DNA of 59,298 bases from Thermodesulfobacteriota bacterium (GTDB taxonomy: Bacteria > Desulfobacterota > WTBG01 > CAIYCZ01 > CAIRTM01): positions 1 through 59,298 of the forward strand of contig JANQFE010000075.1 of assembly GCA_028278025.1 (NCBI GenBank). The letters run 5' to 3'. The translations under genes and the position numbers were made by a program. Below are positions 26,680 to 35,509 of the stretch, in pieces. The notes below the pieces were generated by a model. It was not told the origin of the DNA. It saw nothing but the letters and a program-made list of their open reading frames with translations, and searched no databases. The stretch's first letter is position 1; each line of letters begins with the position of its first letter.

Positions 26680-28416
26680 ATGAGTAAGAAACGTTGGTTT
26701 TTAATCAGTATAGTTTGTTTGGGGATTGGGGCTTTTTTATTGACGGGGACAGACAGTTTGCGCTCTGAAGATGAACAGGGAAAAGGTGTTGTTGAGACGC
26801 CTGCTGTTGAAGAGACGGACATAGCGATTCCAACAGCACAGCCGAACCAGGATGAACTTAGTGAGCGGCATATTTTTATTTCTGTACCGGAAATATTTGA
26901 AGAGCTGGACCGGGCACCAGTGAAGTTTTACCATGATAAGCATACCAGTGCCCTGGAACCCGAAGGCTGTGAGGTGTGTCATCCCCAGGATAAAGAAAAG
27001 AAATTTGACTTTAGCTATCCGAAAATACGTGATGAAAAGGATAAAGATGCCCTCATGAATGCATTTCATGATGACTGCATCGGCTGCCATAATGAAAAAG
27101 CCCAAGAAGGCAAAAAGTCCGGCCCGGTGACCTGTGGAGAATGCCATAAAATTGAGGAAGAATATCACACGAGGAAATACCTGCCCATTTTGCCGGAATA
27201 TTATGAGCCCTTACGAGATACTTATCACGGTGAATGCCTTAATTGTCACAAGGAGCCTGCAAAAGCAGCTGAAGAAGCAGGGGATCTGGACTGGAAATAC
27301 TTTTATGTAAAAGAAGAAAAGAAACTTGAAGAAGAATGGCCGAAAGTTGTTTTTGATTATTATATCCATGATAAACACGAAAAAGCTCTGGAGGAAAAAT
27401 GTGAGCTCTGCCATTATATCTCTCCGGACCTTGAAAAGCAGCTTGCTGCCGAAGGTAAAGAACCTTCCTGTAAAGACTGGCTCAGAGAAATTCCCGAGGA
27501 TCGCCTTCTTACCGAGGAAGAGACCGCTCATCCGCAGTGTATTAACTGTCATCTTGAACGGAAGAATGAAAACAGGGATTCGGGCCCGGTTTACTGCAAG
27601 GAGTGCCATACCGGTATAGAGCGAACCCCTGAAGAGCTCAGAGATGTTCCCCGCATTGAGTGTGAGCAGGAGGAGAGAATCCTGATACAGATTGAGGAAG
27701 ATGCCCGCATGCAGGGGGTAGCCTTCAATCATAAATCGCATCAGGAAAACACTTGGGGATGCCAGCAGTGCCACCATGATACCCTGCGGGCATGTAAAGA
27801 GTGCCATACTGCCGCAGGAAGTGAAGAAGGAGATTTCATAAACCTGGCAGAGGCCTACCATGAGGTCTCATCACCATGGAGCTGCATAGGATGCCATGAG
27901 CGTGAAAAACAAAAGCCGGACTGCGCCGGGTGTCACCATATCATGAAAAGCGGCCTTGCAAAGTCTGCCTGCACAACATGCCATAGCGGAAGACTTGAAA
28001 CACTTGATGCTGCACGCAAGCTGCCGGCACCCGAAGATCTTCTTCCGGATGACACCAAGGATGAAATGGAAATTACTATTCTGGAGAATGAATACAAGCC
28101 CTCAAAATTCACGCATCTTGCTATTGTGAAAAGACTGACCGAAATTTCGAATGAGAGCTCTCTGGCAAGCTATTTTCATGTTGACGAAACAGCTATGTGT
28201 GCCGGATGTCATCATTTTGAACCGGTGGAAAAGAAAACCAGCGTTGCTCAGTGCAGCGCCTGTCACACTGCCAGAAAAGAACCCCAACGCAGTATACCTG
28301 CATTGCTTGGTGCGTACCACCAGCAGTGCCTGGGCTGTCATAAACAGATGGGCGGCACTGAAGAGGAGATGCCCCAGGATTGTGCCGGATGTCATGAGGA
28401 AAAAGCAAAAGGGTGA
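26680..28416 (+). CDS. Sixteen-haem c-type cytochrome, HmcA-like
   Basis: A 578-residue periplasmic cytochrome. ATG 26680 has AAAGGT seven bases ahead; an upstream TTG is rejected. Residues about 4-26 form a Sec-type signal or N-terminal anchor. I count 16 C-x-x-C-H haem motifs, the number in HmcA of Desulfovibrio, with many extra His residues for bis-His ligation. Motifs fall into groups separated by acidic, Lys/Glu-rich stretches (about 180-290), as expected for repeated class III cytochrome modules. Downstream hmcB- and hmcC-like genes complete the transmembrane complex. HmcA normally passes electrons from periplasmic hydrogenases or c3 cytochromes to the membrane part. Here the neighbouring metVF genes hint at one-carbon reduction as a cytoplasmic end point. 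Confidence 0.88.
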   Translation: MSKKRWFLISIVCLGIGAFLLTGTDSLRSEDEQGKGVVETPAVEETDIAIPTAQPNQDELSERHIFISVPEIFEELDRAPVKFYHDKHTSALEPEGCEVCHPQDKEKKFDFSYPKIRDEKDKDALMNAFHDDCIGCHNEKAQEGKKSGPVTCGECHKIEEEYHTRKYLPILPEYYEPLRDTYHGECLNCHKEPAKAAEEAGDLDWKYFYVKEEKKLEEEWPKVVFDYYIHDKHEKALEEKCELCHYISPDLEKQLAAEGKEPSCKDWLREIPEDRLLTEEETAHPQCINCHLERKNENRDSGPVYCKECHTGIERTPEELRDVPRIECEQEERILIQIEEDARMQGVAFNHKSHQENTWGCQQCHHDTLRACKECHTAAGSEEGDFINLAEAYHEVSSPWSCIGCHEREKQKPDCAGCHHIMKSGLAKSACTTCHSGRLETLDAARKLPAPEDLLPDDTKDEMEITILENEYKPSKFTHLAIVKRLTEISNESSLASYFHVDETAMCAGCHHFEPVEKKTSVAQCSACHTARKEPQRSIPALLGAYHQQCLGCHKQMGGTEEEMPQDCAGCHEEKAKG

Positions 28417-28491
28417 ACAGGTAAAAAGATAAAGAGGTAAAAAAGGCTTTTTGACTCTTGGCCTCTTAACCTTTGGACCCCAGGAAACAGC

Positions 28492-29379
28492 ATGTCCACT
28501 AACAGACGCAGTTTTATAAAACAGGCAGCCGGAATTGGAAGCCTTGCGCTTTTTGGAAAAAAAGCTCACGCATCCCGCCTGCAGGTCAGTCCTGACCAGT
28601 TCGGCGTGCTGGTAGATATAACCCGCTGTGTGGGCTGCCGCAGCTGTGAACAGGCCTGCAACGAGATAAATGAGGACCTGCCGCGCAAATCGCCTGAAAC
28701 ATTTAAAGATACCTCTGTGCAGGAAAAGCGCCGACGCATGGATTACAGCGCCTATACGGTTGTGAACCGCTATGAAAACCGTAACAATCCGGGAATGCCT
28801 GTCTATGCAAAATTTCAATGCATGCACTGTTTATACCCTGCCTGTGAATCAGCCTGTATTGTAGGTGCTTTTGAAAGACAAGCAAACGGGGCTGTCATCT
28901 ATGATGCCTGGAAATGTATTGGGTGCCGCTACTGCATGGCTGCCTGTCCGTTTCAGGTGCCGGCCTACGAATTCAGCAATGTGCTGACACCCCAGGTCAG
29001 GAAATGCACTTTCTGTTTTGAGACACGGCTGACCCAGGGAGGAATGCCGGCCTGCGTGCAGTCCTGTCCCATGGAGGTCATGACTTTTGGGAAACGCAAC
29101 TCGCTAATAAAAATCGCGCGGGAGCGGATCAAGAAATATCCTGCGCGGTATGTCAACCATATTTACGGTGAAAACGAGGTGGGGGGCACAACCTGGATGT
29201 ATATTTCAAGTGTCCCGTTCCAGGATATAGATTTACCCCATCTCGGCTACCACCCGGCCCCCGGGTATACAGAGCCGATTCAGCATGCTATTTTTAAATG
29301 GTTTCTGCCGCCTGCAGCAGTTTTTGCCGGCCTGGGGGGCATCTGGTGGTATCTAAAAAATAAAAAAAGTGATGAGTAA
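28492..29379 (+). CDS. HmcB-like periplasmic four-cluster ferredoxin
   Basis: A 295-residue FeS protein that links a cytochrome to an NrfD-type membrane subunit. It opens with a twin-arginine signal (NRRSFIKQ at about 4-11 followed by a hydrophobic stretch), so it is exported folded. Four 4Fe-4S clusters are indicated: CVGCRSCEQAC, CMHCLYPACESAC, CIGCRYCMAAC and CTFCF with a later ACVQSCPM. A single membrane helix near the C-terminus (about 265-287) anchors it. This Tat signal, four-cluster and tail-anchor layout matches HmcB/DsrO/NrfC-type subunits. The stop codon falls within a GATGAGTAACGAG repeat tract. hmcC follows at 152 bases. Confidence 0.88.
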   Translation: MSTNRRSFIKQAAGIGSLALFGKKAHASRLQVSPDQFGVLVDITRCVGCRSCEQACNEINEDLPRKSPETFKDTSVQEKRRRMDYSAYTVVNRYENRNNPGMPVYAKFQCMHCLYPACESACIVGAFERQANGAVIYDAWKCIGCRYCMAACPFQVPAYEFSNVLTPQVRKCTFCFETRLTQGGMPACVQSCPMEVMTFGKRNSLIKIARERIKKYPARYVNHIYGENEVGGTTWMYISSVPFQDIDLPHLGYHPAPGYTEPIQHAIFKWFLPPAAVFAGLGGIWWYLKNKKSDE

Positions 29380-29445
29380 CGAGTAATGAGTGCTGAGTAA
29401 CAAATAAAAAACAAGTGATGAACAACAAGCAACAAACAATTGACA
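29371..29445. repeat. Short-period GAGTAATGAG / CAACAA tract
   Basis: AGTGATGAGTAACGAGTAATGAGTGCTGAGTAA passes into AACAACAAGCAACAAACAA. The last codons and stop of the HmcB-like gene are part of the first repeats. Confidence 0.65.
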
Positions 29446-29531
29446 ACTAACATTGTTCAGGAACTTATTGCTTCTGAGCTTTGACGTGAAAATTGCTGCG
29501 ATTTTTCCAGACGCACAAAAAGGATTAAAAT

Positions 29532-30740
29532 ATGAGTCATGATGAACATGCTGCACCGGTTGAGAAAAAGTTTTTTACAACCGGGATGAAGATACTGACC
29601 GCTATCATGGTCAGCGGACTGAGCTTCGGGCTCTACCGCATGGTTTTCGGTCTGGAAGCGTCGACTAATTTAGATGATCAGTTTCCGCTGGGGCTTTGGA
29701 TCGGTGTTGATGTTGCAACCGGTGTCGCCCTGGCAGCCGGCGGGTTTACCAGTGGTGCCCTGGTATATGTTTTTCAGCGGGAACATTTTCATGCCATTAT
29801 AAGGCCGGCACTGCTGACTGCCATGCTGGGCTATACCTTTGTCGGAGTCGGTCTGATGTTTGACCTTGGCCGCTGGTACAACATCTGGCACCCGGCGATC
29901 CCTTTCATGTGGCAGGGTAATTCGGTTCTGTTTGAAGTCGGCATGTGCGTGATGATTTATTTAAATGTGCTTTATCTTGAATTTGCGCCGATTGTGTGCG
30001 AGCGTTTTATCGGCAGGGTCAACCTGCCCTGGAAGTTTGCCCGGTTCAATGACCTGATAGACATAGTCTTACGGTTTGCCGACCATATCCTGGGAAAGAT
30101 CATGTTCATTTTTATTCTGCTTGGTATTGTGCTCTCCTGCTGCCATCAGTCATCGCTGGGTACGCTGCTGGTTATTGCGCCCTACAAGATGCATGCGCTC
30201 TACAGCTCAGCATGGGGACCGCTCTTTTTCCTCACCTCGGCCTTTGCAGTAGGACTTACCATGGTAGTGTTTGAATCAATGATTGCCTCACGGGCATTCG
30301 GGCGTGAACCTGAGATGCATATCCTGACACCGGTTTCAAAAATAATCCCCTATCTGTTGGGCATCTATATTGCTGTAAAACTGGGTGATATGATTTCCCG
30401 CGAAACCTACAAGTTTCTCTTGGAAGGTTCAGCACCGGTTATCATGTTCTGGATTGAGTTTGGTTTGCTGACCGTGGTGCCGTTTTTCATGTTCATGTCT
30501 TCGGATGTCCGCCGTTCTCCGCGAGGGCTTTTTGTTGCTGCATCAATGTATATTGTCGGCATTCTCTTAAACCGCAGCACGGTCTTTTTTATTGCCTATG
30601 AGCCGCTGTATGCCGCCAAGGCCTATATCCCGGCCTTTGCTGAATTTGCCCTGACCATCGGTCTGATCTGTGCTATCATGTTTGTGTACCGACTTGCGGT
30701 TACGTTTCTGCCGGTCCTGCCGGCTGCAGAGGAGCATTAA
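29532..30740 (+). CDS. HmcC-like NrfD-family membrane subunit
   Basis: A 402-residue polytopic protein with about ten membrane segments of the NrfD/PsrC/HmcC family. Members bind quinone or move protons while exchanging electrons with a periplasmic ferredoxin subunit, here the HmcB-like product. Features typical of the family include GLWIGVDVATGVALAAGGF (first segments), GRWYNIWHP and the SCCHQSSLGTL loop. No haem motif is present. AAGGA precedes the ATG. A strong terminator at 30812-30852 closes the block, so hmcABC are the last genes of the carbon-fixation cluster. The other usual Hmc parts, a cytochrome b and an FeS protein, are encoded upstream of metV in this window. Confidence 0.88.
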   Translation: MSHDEHAAPVEKKFFTTGMKILTAIMVSGLSFGLYRMVFGLEASTNLDDQFPLGLWIGVDVATGVALAAGGFTSGALVYVFQREHFHAIIRPALLTAMLGYTFVGVGLMFDLGRWYNIWHPAIPFMWQGNSVLFEVGMCVMIYLNVLYLEFAPIVCERFIGRVNLPWKFARFNDLIDIVLRFADHILGKIMFIFILLGIVLSCCHQSSLGTLLVIAPYKMHALYSSAWGPLFFLTSAFAVGLTMVVFESMIASRAFGREPEMHILTPVSKIIPYLLGIYIAVKLGDMISRETYKFLLEGSAPVIMFWIEFGLLTVVPFFMFMSSDVRRSPRGLFVAASMYIVGILLNRSTVFFIAYEPLYAAKAYIPAFAEFALTIGLICAIMFVYRLAVTFLPVLPAAEEH

Positions 30741-30811
30741 ACAGTGAACTGTGAAGGCTGAAAAAGCCGGTGAGCTGTTGATCTTGTTGCTGGTTGTTTG
30801 TTAAGCTAATC

Positions 30812-30852
30812 AAAAGGGGATGGGTTGTTGCAATATGACCCACCCCCTTTTT
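30812..30852 (+). terminator. Rho-independent terminator closing the carbon-fixation/Hmc block
   Basis: AAAAGGGGATGGGT pairs with ACCCACCCCCTTTTT across a 12-base loop, with one mismatch, and ends in a T-run. Confidence 0.85.
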
Positions 30853-30878
30853 AATTGTATAATGTAATCAGTTACTAG

Positions 30879-31035
30879 GCTGCATTACTTATGACTATTA
30901 GCGGCCAGTCTGCGGCATCGGGGTGCGTGCTCCAGGCTATGTGTTCGCAAAAACAGCTGTTTTCTTGATTACCAGACATCGCTCGCACCGCCTTTGCAGC
31001 TCAATCCGATGCCGCAGACTGCAGGCGTGCCGGAA
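30879..31035. repeat. Dispersed repeat R2, copy b, with perfect inverted arms
   Basis: CAGTCTGCGGCATCGG (30906-30921) and CCGATGCCGCAGACTG (31006-31021) form a perfect 16-base inverted repeat 84 bases apart. The left half matches R2 copy a, and the central ATCGCTCGCACCGCC matches copies c and d. The size, terminal inverted arms and lack of a gene are those of a miniature inverted-repeat element. Confidence 0.75.
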
Positions 31036-31099
31036 AATTTCTTTATAGTAAACACCAGAGGATAGTGCGTTAACTACATGCTGGTGAATAATGCGCGGG

Positions 31100-31540
31100 T
31101 TAGGCTGCTTCGCAGACGCTTTTAGCATAATCGTGACATGCCTTGATATATTCCTGGGTGCCAACCTTGTCCTCCACCACATTTAAGGACCCCAGAGAGG
31201 TTACCTTCATTTTGAAGACGTGCTCAAGGGTATCAAATATACTTTTGGGGGCATCACCTGAATGGGTATAAGAGCCGAAAGCCCCGCCTGCTTTGCCTTC
31301 CAGCCCTGCATTTTTTGCCATAAACAGCAGGGATTTCATCGTCTGCGGCATATCCCTGTGATAGGTCGGGCAACCGAAGAGATAGCCGTCATAACCGCAA
31401 AGATCATTGGGGCTCTTAATGTCGGTTGGTTTTTTTTCTTCTGCCTCACAGCCGGCAATTCGGATACCTTCAGCCATGTACTCGGCGAGCTGGGCAGTAT
31501 GACCGTTCAGGCTTACATATGTTACCAGGATCTTTTTCAT
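31100..31540 (-). CDS. Flavodoxin-like FMN protein
   Basis: A 146-residue flavodoxin-fold protein. The ATG at 31540 has GAGGAGGT nine bases ahead, so the first in-frame codons upstream are not used. VTYVSLNGHTAQLAEYM forms the phosphate-binding loop, GYLFGCPTYHRDMP the first flavin-contact loop, and FGSYTHSGDAPKSI the third. It belongs to the NADPH-dependent FMN reductase/flavodoxin families and probably acts as a one- or two-electron carrier in the cytoplasm. It is convergent with the hmcC gene, separated by an R2 repeat. A promoter candidate lies about 70 bases upstream. The partner is unknown. Confidence 0.82.
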   Translation of the reverse strand: MKKILVTYVSLNGHTAQLAEYMAEGIRIAGCEAEEKKPTDIKSPNDLCGYDGYLFGCPTYHRDMPQTMKSLLFMAKNAGLEGKAGGAFGSYTHSGDAPKSIFDTLEHVFKMKVTSLGSLNVVEDKVGTQEYIKACHDYAKSVCEAA

Positions 31541-31609
31541 AATGATTGTACCTCCTCTCATTTAACCAGTAATGCTGCAAATCCATGACTCTGTAACGTA
31601 GTATAATTA

Positions 31610-31637
31610 TTTATAATTCACGCTGAAAAAAAATCAA
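31610..31637 (-). promoter_or_regulatory. Putative sigma-70 promoter for the flavodoxin-like gene
   Basis: On the minus strand TTGATT (31637-31632) and TATAAA (31615-31610) are separated by 16 bases, in a very AT-rich region. Confidence 0.45.
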
Positions 31638-31800
31638 GATGAAATAAAAATTAATTATATTTAATAATTAAATTTAATAAAAAATAAACAGTAAAAACAA
31701 AGCCTACTATATATTTATATTAATATATTGTGCAAACCAGACGATAATTTTTTATGCCACAATATTTTGGAAATCAACACTTGGGGGTTTTACACTTATA

Positions 31801-34800
31801 ATGCAAGCAGGCCAGTACCACCAGCACCATGCTGAAAGCATTATTGCTGCTATCAATGAAGCTGTTGTGTGTGTCAATTCTGAGGGTATTGTCATACTTA
31901 TTAATCCCGCCTTTACCAGAATTTTAGGTTATGAAGAGCATGAAATAATAGGTAAGCCTTTTTTTATGCTGGCTTATAAAGATGCAAAAATGCAAAAAAG
32001 CACATCCCATAATCCGTTGCATCGTTTTATGTGTGCAAATAAAGACAGTATGGAGATGGTGTTCTTCAATAATCAGGGCCAGGCTGTTTCGGCACGTTTT
32101 CGCTCTTTCATAATGAGAGACGCAGATGATCAGATTCAAAGTGCTATTGGAATTATCGAAAAGATGGTTAAGCAGGAGGGTGATAATGGAGGAGGCAGTT
32201 CCCTTACAGAAAAGATGTGGGAAGCCCAGCAAAACTTTGATAACGTGCTTAACCACACTGCGGATGCAATTATTCTGTGTGACATCAGCGGCAATATAAT
32301 GACGGCCAACAACGCTTTTGTTGAGATGCTCGGCTATACCCAGGAAGAAGTGGCCAACAGGCATATTGTTGAGTTTACTGATTCTATAGAAGGGATATTT
32401 GCCTCGACAACCGGCGAAACAATTACGATTGATCAAGACTACATCGATAAAACGTCAGAGAAAGCTGCTGAGCTTTTTGAATACGGCAGAACAAAATTTG
32501 AATCATATTTCATGAGAAAAGACCATGTGCTGATTCCGGCAGAGATAAACATGTCGGTTTTGAAGGACAAGGAAGGCGAGCGACGAGGATCTATCATCGT
32601 TGCCCGTGATATTACCAAAAGGAAAATCACCGAAAAGGAGATTGCAGCTAAAACTAATGATCTGCAAAAAACTAAGGAACAATTCGAGCAGCTCATTGAA
32701 TTATCTCTTGACCCGATTGTTATCAGCGACAGTTGTAATAACATGGTCAATCCCAATGAGGCTTTTTGCAGGATGCTGGGGTACTCCAAAGAAGAGCTTA
32801 TCGGCAGGCCCCGCCACGAATTGTCCGTTATCGCCCCGGGAACGTATCAGTGTACAACCGGTGAGCAGGTTACATTAACAGAGGAATATTTTTACAAACA
32901 TCATAATATGTTCCACAGCCTTGCTACCGCAGGAAAAATATCAGGCTGGGAGGGTTATTTTATTACCAAGGATAATAAGCTGGTTCCGACTGTATCCAGC
33001 ATGGTTTTTCTCAAAGATGAACAGGGGGCAATGCAGTTTTCATTCAGCATCATTAGGGATATAACCGGACAGAAACAGGCAGAGGCAGCCCTGGTAAAAG
33101 CTAAGGAAGCTGCCGAACAGGCCAATACGGCTAAGGGCCAGTTTCTGGCTAACATGAGCCATGAGATACGAACACCCATGAACGGTGTCATCGGTTTTAC
33201 CGATATGCTGCTTGATACGAAACTTGATGACGAGCAGCAGGACTTTGCCCAGACGATTAAGCGCAGTGCCGAAGCCCTGCTATCGTTGATTAATGATATT
33301 CTTGATTATTCAAAGATTGAAGCTGGCAAGATTCATTTTGAACAGGCAGATTTTGATCTGGAGATTCTTGCCTACGATGTCTGTGAGCTTATTCGTCCCA
33401 GACTTAGAAGTGGTGTGGAAATCCTGTGCAGGCTCGGCAACGATCTTCCGGCCCATGTCATGGGGGACCCGTACCGTTTCAAGCAGGTGCTGCTCAACCT
33501 GATGGGCAATGCCGCAAAATTTACGCATACAGGTATGATCGTGCTCTGTCTGGATGTGGAGGATGAGCAGGATGATCAGGTTATGATACATGTCCGGATT
33601 AGTGATACAGGTATTGGAATTTCTCAAGAAAAACTTAAATCCATTTTTGAACTTTTCCAGCAGGAAGACACCTCAACTACCCGCAAATACGGGGGCACAG
33701 GACTGGGACTTTCGATTTGCAAGAAAATAGCGGAGCTTATGGGCGGCCGGGTCTGGGCGGAAAGCCCTTCTGTAATAGAGGTGGATGATAGTGAGAAGGG
33801 CTCTGCGGGTGCAGCGAGCACCACAACAGCAGGACCCGGCAGCACGTTTCATTTTACTGCATGCTTCAAACGATCAAAGAAAAAAGAGGTGCGGCGATTT
33901 GCAACAGTATCGCTTGCAGGCAAACATGCTCTGATTACCGATGACAATAAGACAAACCTTCAAATTTTGACCCATGTGCTTGAATCTGCCGGAATGCGGG
34001 TTTACGGCTGTACAAATGGTGAAGACACCCTGCAGGCCATCGGTGAAGCCTCTGCATCCGGCAAGCTGTTTGATATCTGCATTCTTGACATCATGATGCC
34101 TGATGTAAGCGGTTATGATCTGGCACGAAAAATCCGTGCATCAACAGGTAGTGATCTACCCCTGATAGCTTTTTCTTCCGCCACGGAAAAGGGTGGTGCC
34201 GAGAAGTGCAGAGAAGCCGGTTTCAACGGGTTTCTGCCAAAACCGATAAACCGCATTAAGCTGTTTAAAATGATAGAGCGGGTACTAGGAGAGACGTCCG
34301 GGGCAGGAAAACCTGAGGGTAAACAGGAAACACACTTTACAACACAATATTCAATGCGTGAAGATACCAAGCGTTCGATCTCAATACTTCTGGCAGAAGA
34401 CAATCCGGTTAACCAGAAACTTGCCGTAGCTCTGCTGGCCAAGGCCGGTTATCAGGTAACTGCTGTCGGTAACGGTAAAGAAGCCCTTGACCTGTATACT
34501 GCTGATTGTGCAAAGTATGATATTATCTTTATGGATGTTCAGATGCCCGAACTCAACGGACTTGATGCAACCAGCAAGATCAGGCAGTGGGAACAACAGC
34601 ACAGGGCTCAGGGTGAAGATCCTTCTTCCCAGAACCCCGATTCACGACCTTCGATCCCAATTGTTGCCATGACGGCAAATGTTATGAAGGGCGACCGAGA
34701 AAAGTGTCTGGAAGCCGGTATGAATGATTACATTTCCAAACCGATTAAGCGTGAAATTGTATTTGAAATGCTTACCAAATGGGTACTTGAAAAGATGTAA
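31801..34800 (+). CDS. PAS hybrid histidine kinase with two receiver domains
   Basis: A 999-residue soluble hybrid kinase. Three PAS domains (about 9-125, 140-275, 290-425) lead through a coiled coil to the phosphoacceptor motif [12 protein letters not shown] (about 449-460), an HATPase domain (about 560-685; [16 protein letters not shown]) and two receivers. Receiver 1 covers about 705-825 ([21 protein letters not shown]) and receiver 2 about 860-995 ([23 protein letters not shown]). This is the BarA/EvgS-like layout without the Hpt domain, which may be encoded elsewhere. A Gly/Ser/Thr-rich insert (about 665-680) breaks the ATPase domain near its end. It has no adjacent response regulator. 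The ATG is only weakly supported by TGGGGGT 14 bases upstream. Confidence 0.92.
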   Translation: MQAGQYHQHHAESIIAAINEAVVCVNSEGIVILINPAFTRILGYEEHEIIGKPFFMLAYKDAKMQKSTSHNPLHRFMCANKDSMEMVFFNNQGQAVSARFRSFIMRDADDQIQSAIGIIEKMVKQEGDNGGGSSLTEKMWEAQQNFDNVLNHTADAIILCDISGNIMTANNAFVEMLGYTQEEVANRHIVEFTDSIEGIFASTTGETITIDQDYIDKTSEKAAELFEYGRTKFESYFMRKDHVLIPAEINMSVLKDKEGERRGSIIVARDITKRKITEKEIAAKTNDLQKTKEQFEQLIELSLDPIVISDSCNNMVNPNEAFCRMLGYSKEELIGRPRHELSVIAPGTYQCTTGEQVTLTEEYFYKHHNMFHSLATAGKISGWEGYFITKDNKLVPTVSSMVFLKDEQGAMQFSFSIIRDITGQKQAEAALVKAKEAAEQANTAKGQFLANMSHEIRTPMNGVIGFTDMLLDTKLDDEQQDFAQTIKRSAEALLSLINDILDYSKIEAGKIHFEQADFDLEILAYDVCELIRPRLRSGVEILCRLGNDLPAHVMGDPYRFKQVLLNLMGNAAKFTHTGMIVLCLDVEDEQDDQVMIHVRISDTGIGISQEKLKSIFELFQQEDTSTTRKYGGTGLGLSICKKIAELMGGRVWAESPSVIEVDDSEKGSAGAASTTTAGPGSTFHFTACFKRSKKKEVRRFATVSLAGKHALITDDNKTNLQILTHVLESAGMRVYGCTNGEDTLQAIGEASASGKLFDICILDIMMPDVSGYDLARKIRASTGSDLPLIAFSSATEKGGAEKCREAGFNGFLPKPINRIKLFKMIERVLGETSGAGKPEGKQETHFTTQYSMREDTKRSISILLAEDNPVNQKLAVALLAKAGYQVTAVGNGKEALDLYTADCAKYDIIFMDVQMPELNGLDATSKIRQWEQQHRAQGEDPSSQNPDSRPSIPIVAMTANVMKGDREKCLEAGMNDYISKPIKREIVFEMLTKWVLEKM

Positions 34801-35087
34801 GTAATCAATGTGAAGTACTTGATGTAACATTGCTTCAATCTCCCCCTGGTGAAAGGCTTCATAATCTCAGCACCACGCTTTTTTTCAAAGTCAGACATCC
34901 TTAAAAAATATAGCAGGCCCTAATAGTTAGTTACATTTCTAAACCCACGGCCCTCCAGAGGCGGATCTGCGACTTTCAGCCGTGCGACCCCTTCGGCATA
35001 GCTCAGGGTTTTAAACCGAATAGCTTTGAGCGATTCGGGGAGAATAAACGGGCTGTTGATGCGGCATAGCCTCTAAGCATATATACA
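34801..35087. other. Non-coding gap, no gene recognised
   Basis: After the kinase gene there is a stretch without coding signal. It includes CCTCCAGAGGCGGATCTGCGACT, resembling GTCCGCCAGAGGCGGATG at 35148, so it is probably older repeat debris. Confidence 0.4.
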
Positions 35088-35122
35088 CTTACTTTTCTTT
35101 GCGTGCTCCAAAGAAAAGTAAG
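35088..35122. repeat. Perfect 14-base-pair hairpin
   Basis: CTTACTTTTCTTTG (35088-35101) and CAAAGAAAAGTAAG (35109-35122) with a seven-base loop. Palindromes of this sequence type are frequent between genes in many proteobacterial-like genomes; none occurs elsewhere in the window. Confidence 0.7.
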
Positions 35123-35176
35123 CAAAAGAAAAGGCACCCTGCAACTTGTCCGCCAGAGGCGGATGCCCTCGCGGCA

Positions 35177-35398
35177 CGATTTCAGACGGCGGGTCAACAA
35201 ACTCGCTTTGCTCAGACATGTTGACCCTTTTATCCGCCTGAAATCGCTGCACTCGGCTGCGTTGCAATGGGATTGAGAAAGACAGTGCTTGAGCAACCGA
35301 AAATAATATGTCAATGCTGCAAAAAGTCTGTAGTGATTTTCAAGCCCCCCTATGGGGGGCTTCCTAAAGCCTCGCCTTTTAGGCGAGGATAATTACTG
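35177..35398. repeat. Dispersed repeat R1, copy b, with nested inverted repeats
   Basis: 35261-35398 repeats positions 1-138 with only a few changes. Immediately before it, CGATTTCAGACGG (35177-35189) pairs with CCGCCTGAAATCG (35234-35246) and, inside, GGGTCAACA pairs with TGTTGACCC. The segment CTGAAATCNNTGCACTCGGCT preceding the shared part also recurs at 43470, so the element is longer than the copy at the window edge shows. Confidence 0.85.
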
Positions 35399-35509
35399 CA
35401 GTCGCAGTATACTATAGAAAATTGCAGGTTAATTTTATTGACCGTCATTTACTGCATGCCGTATAATAATGATAATTATTATAAATATTTGAGTTAAAAG
35501 GTCTTTTTA

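Noticed and set aside
30879..31035. R2 copy b as an insertion sequence
   Set aside because: It has inverted arms but no transposase frame and is too short; only a non-autonomous element is supported.
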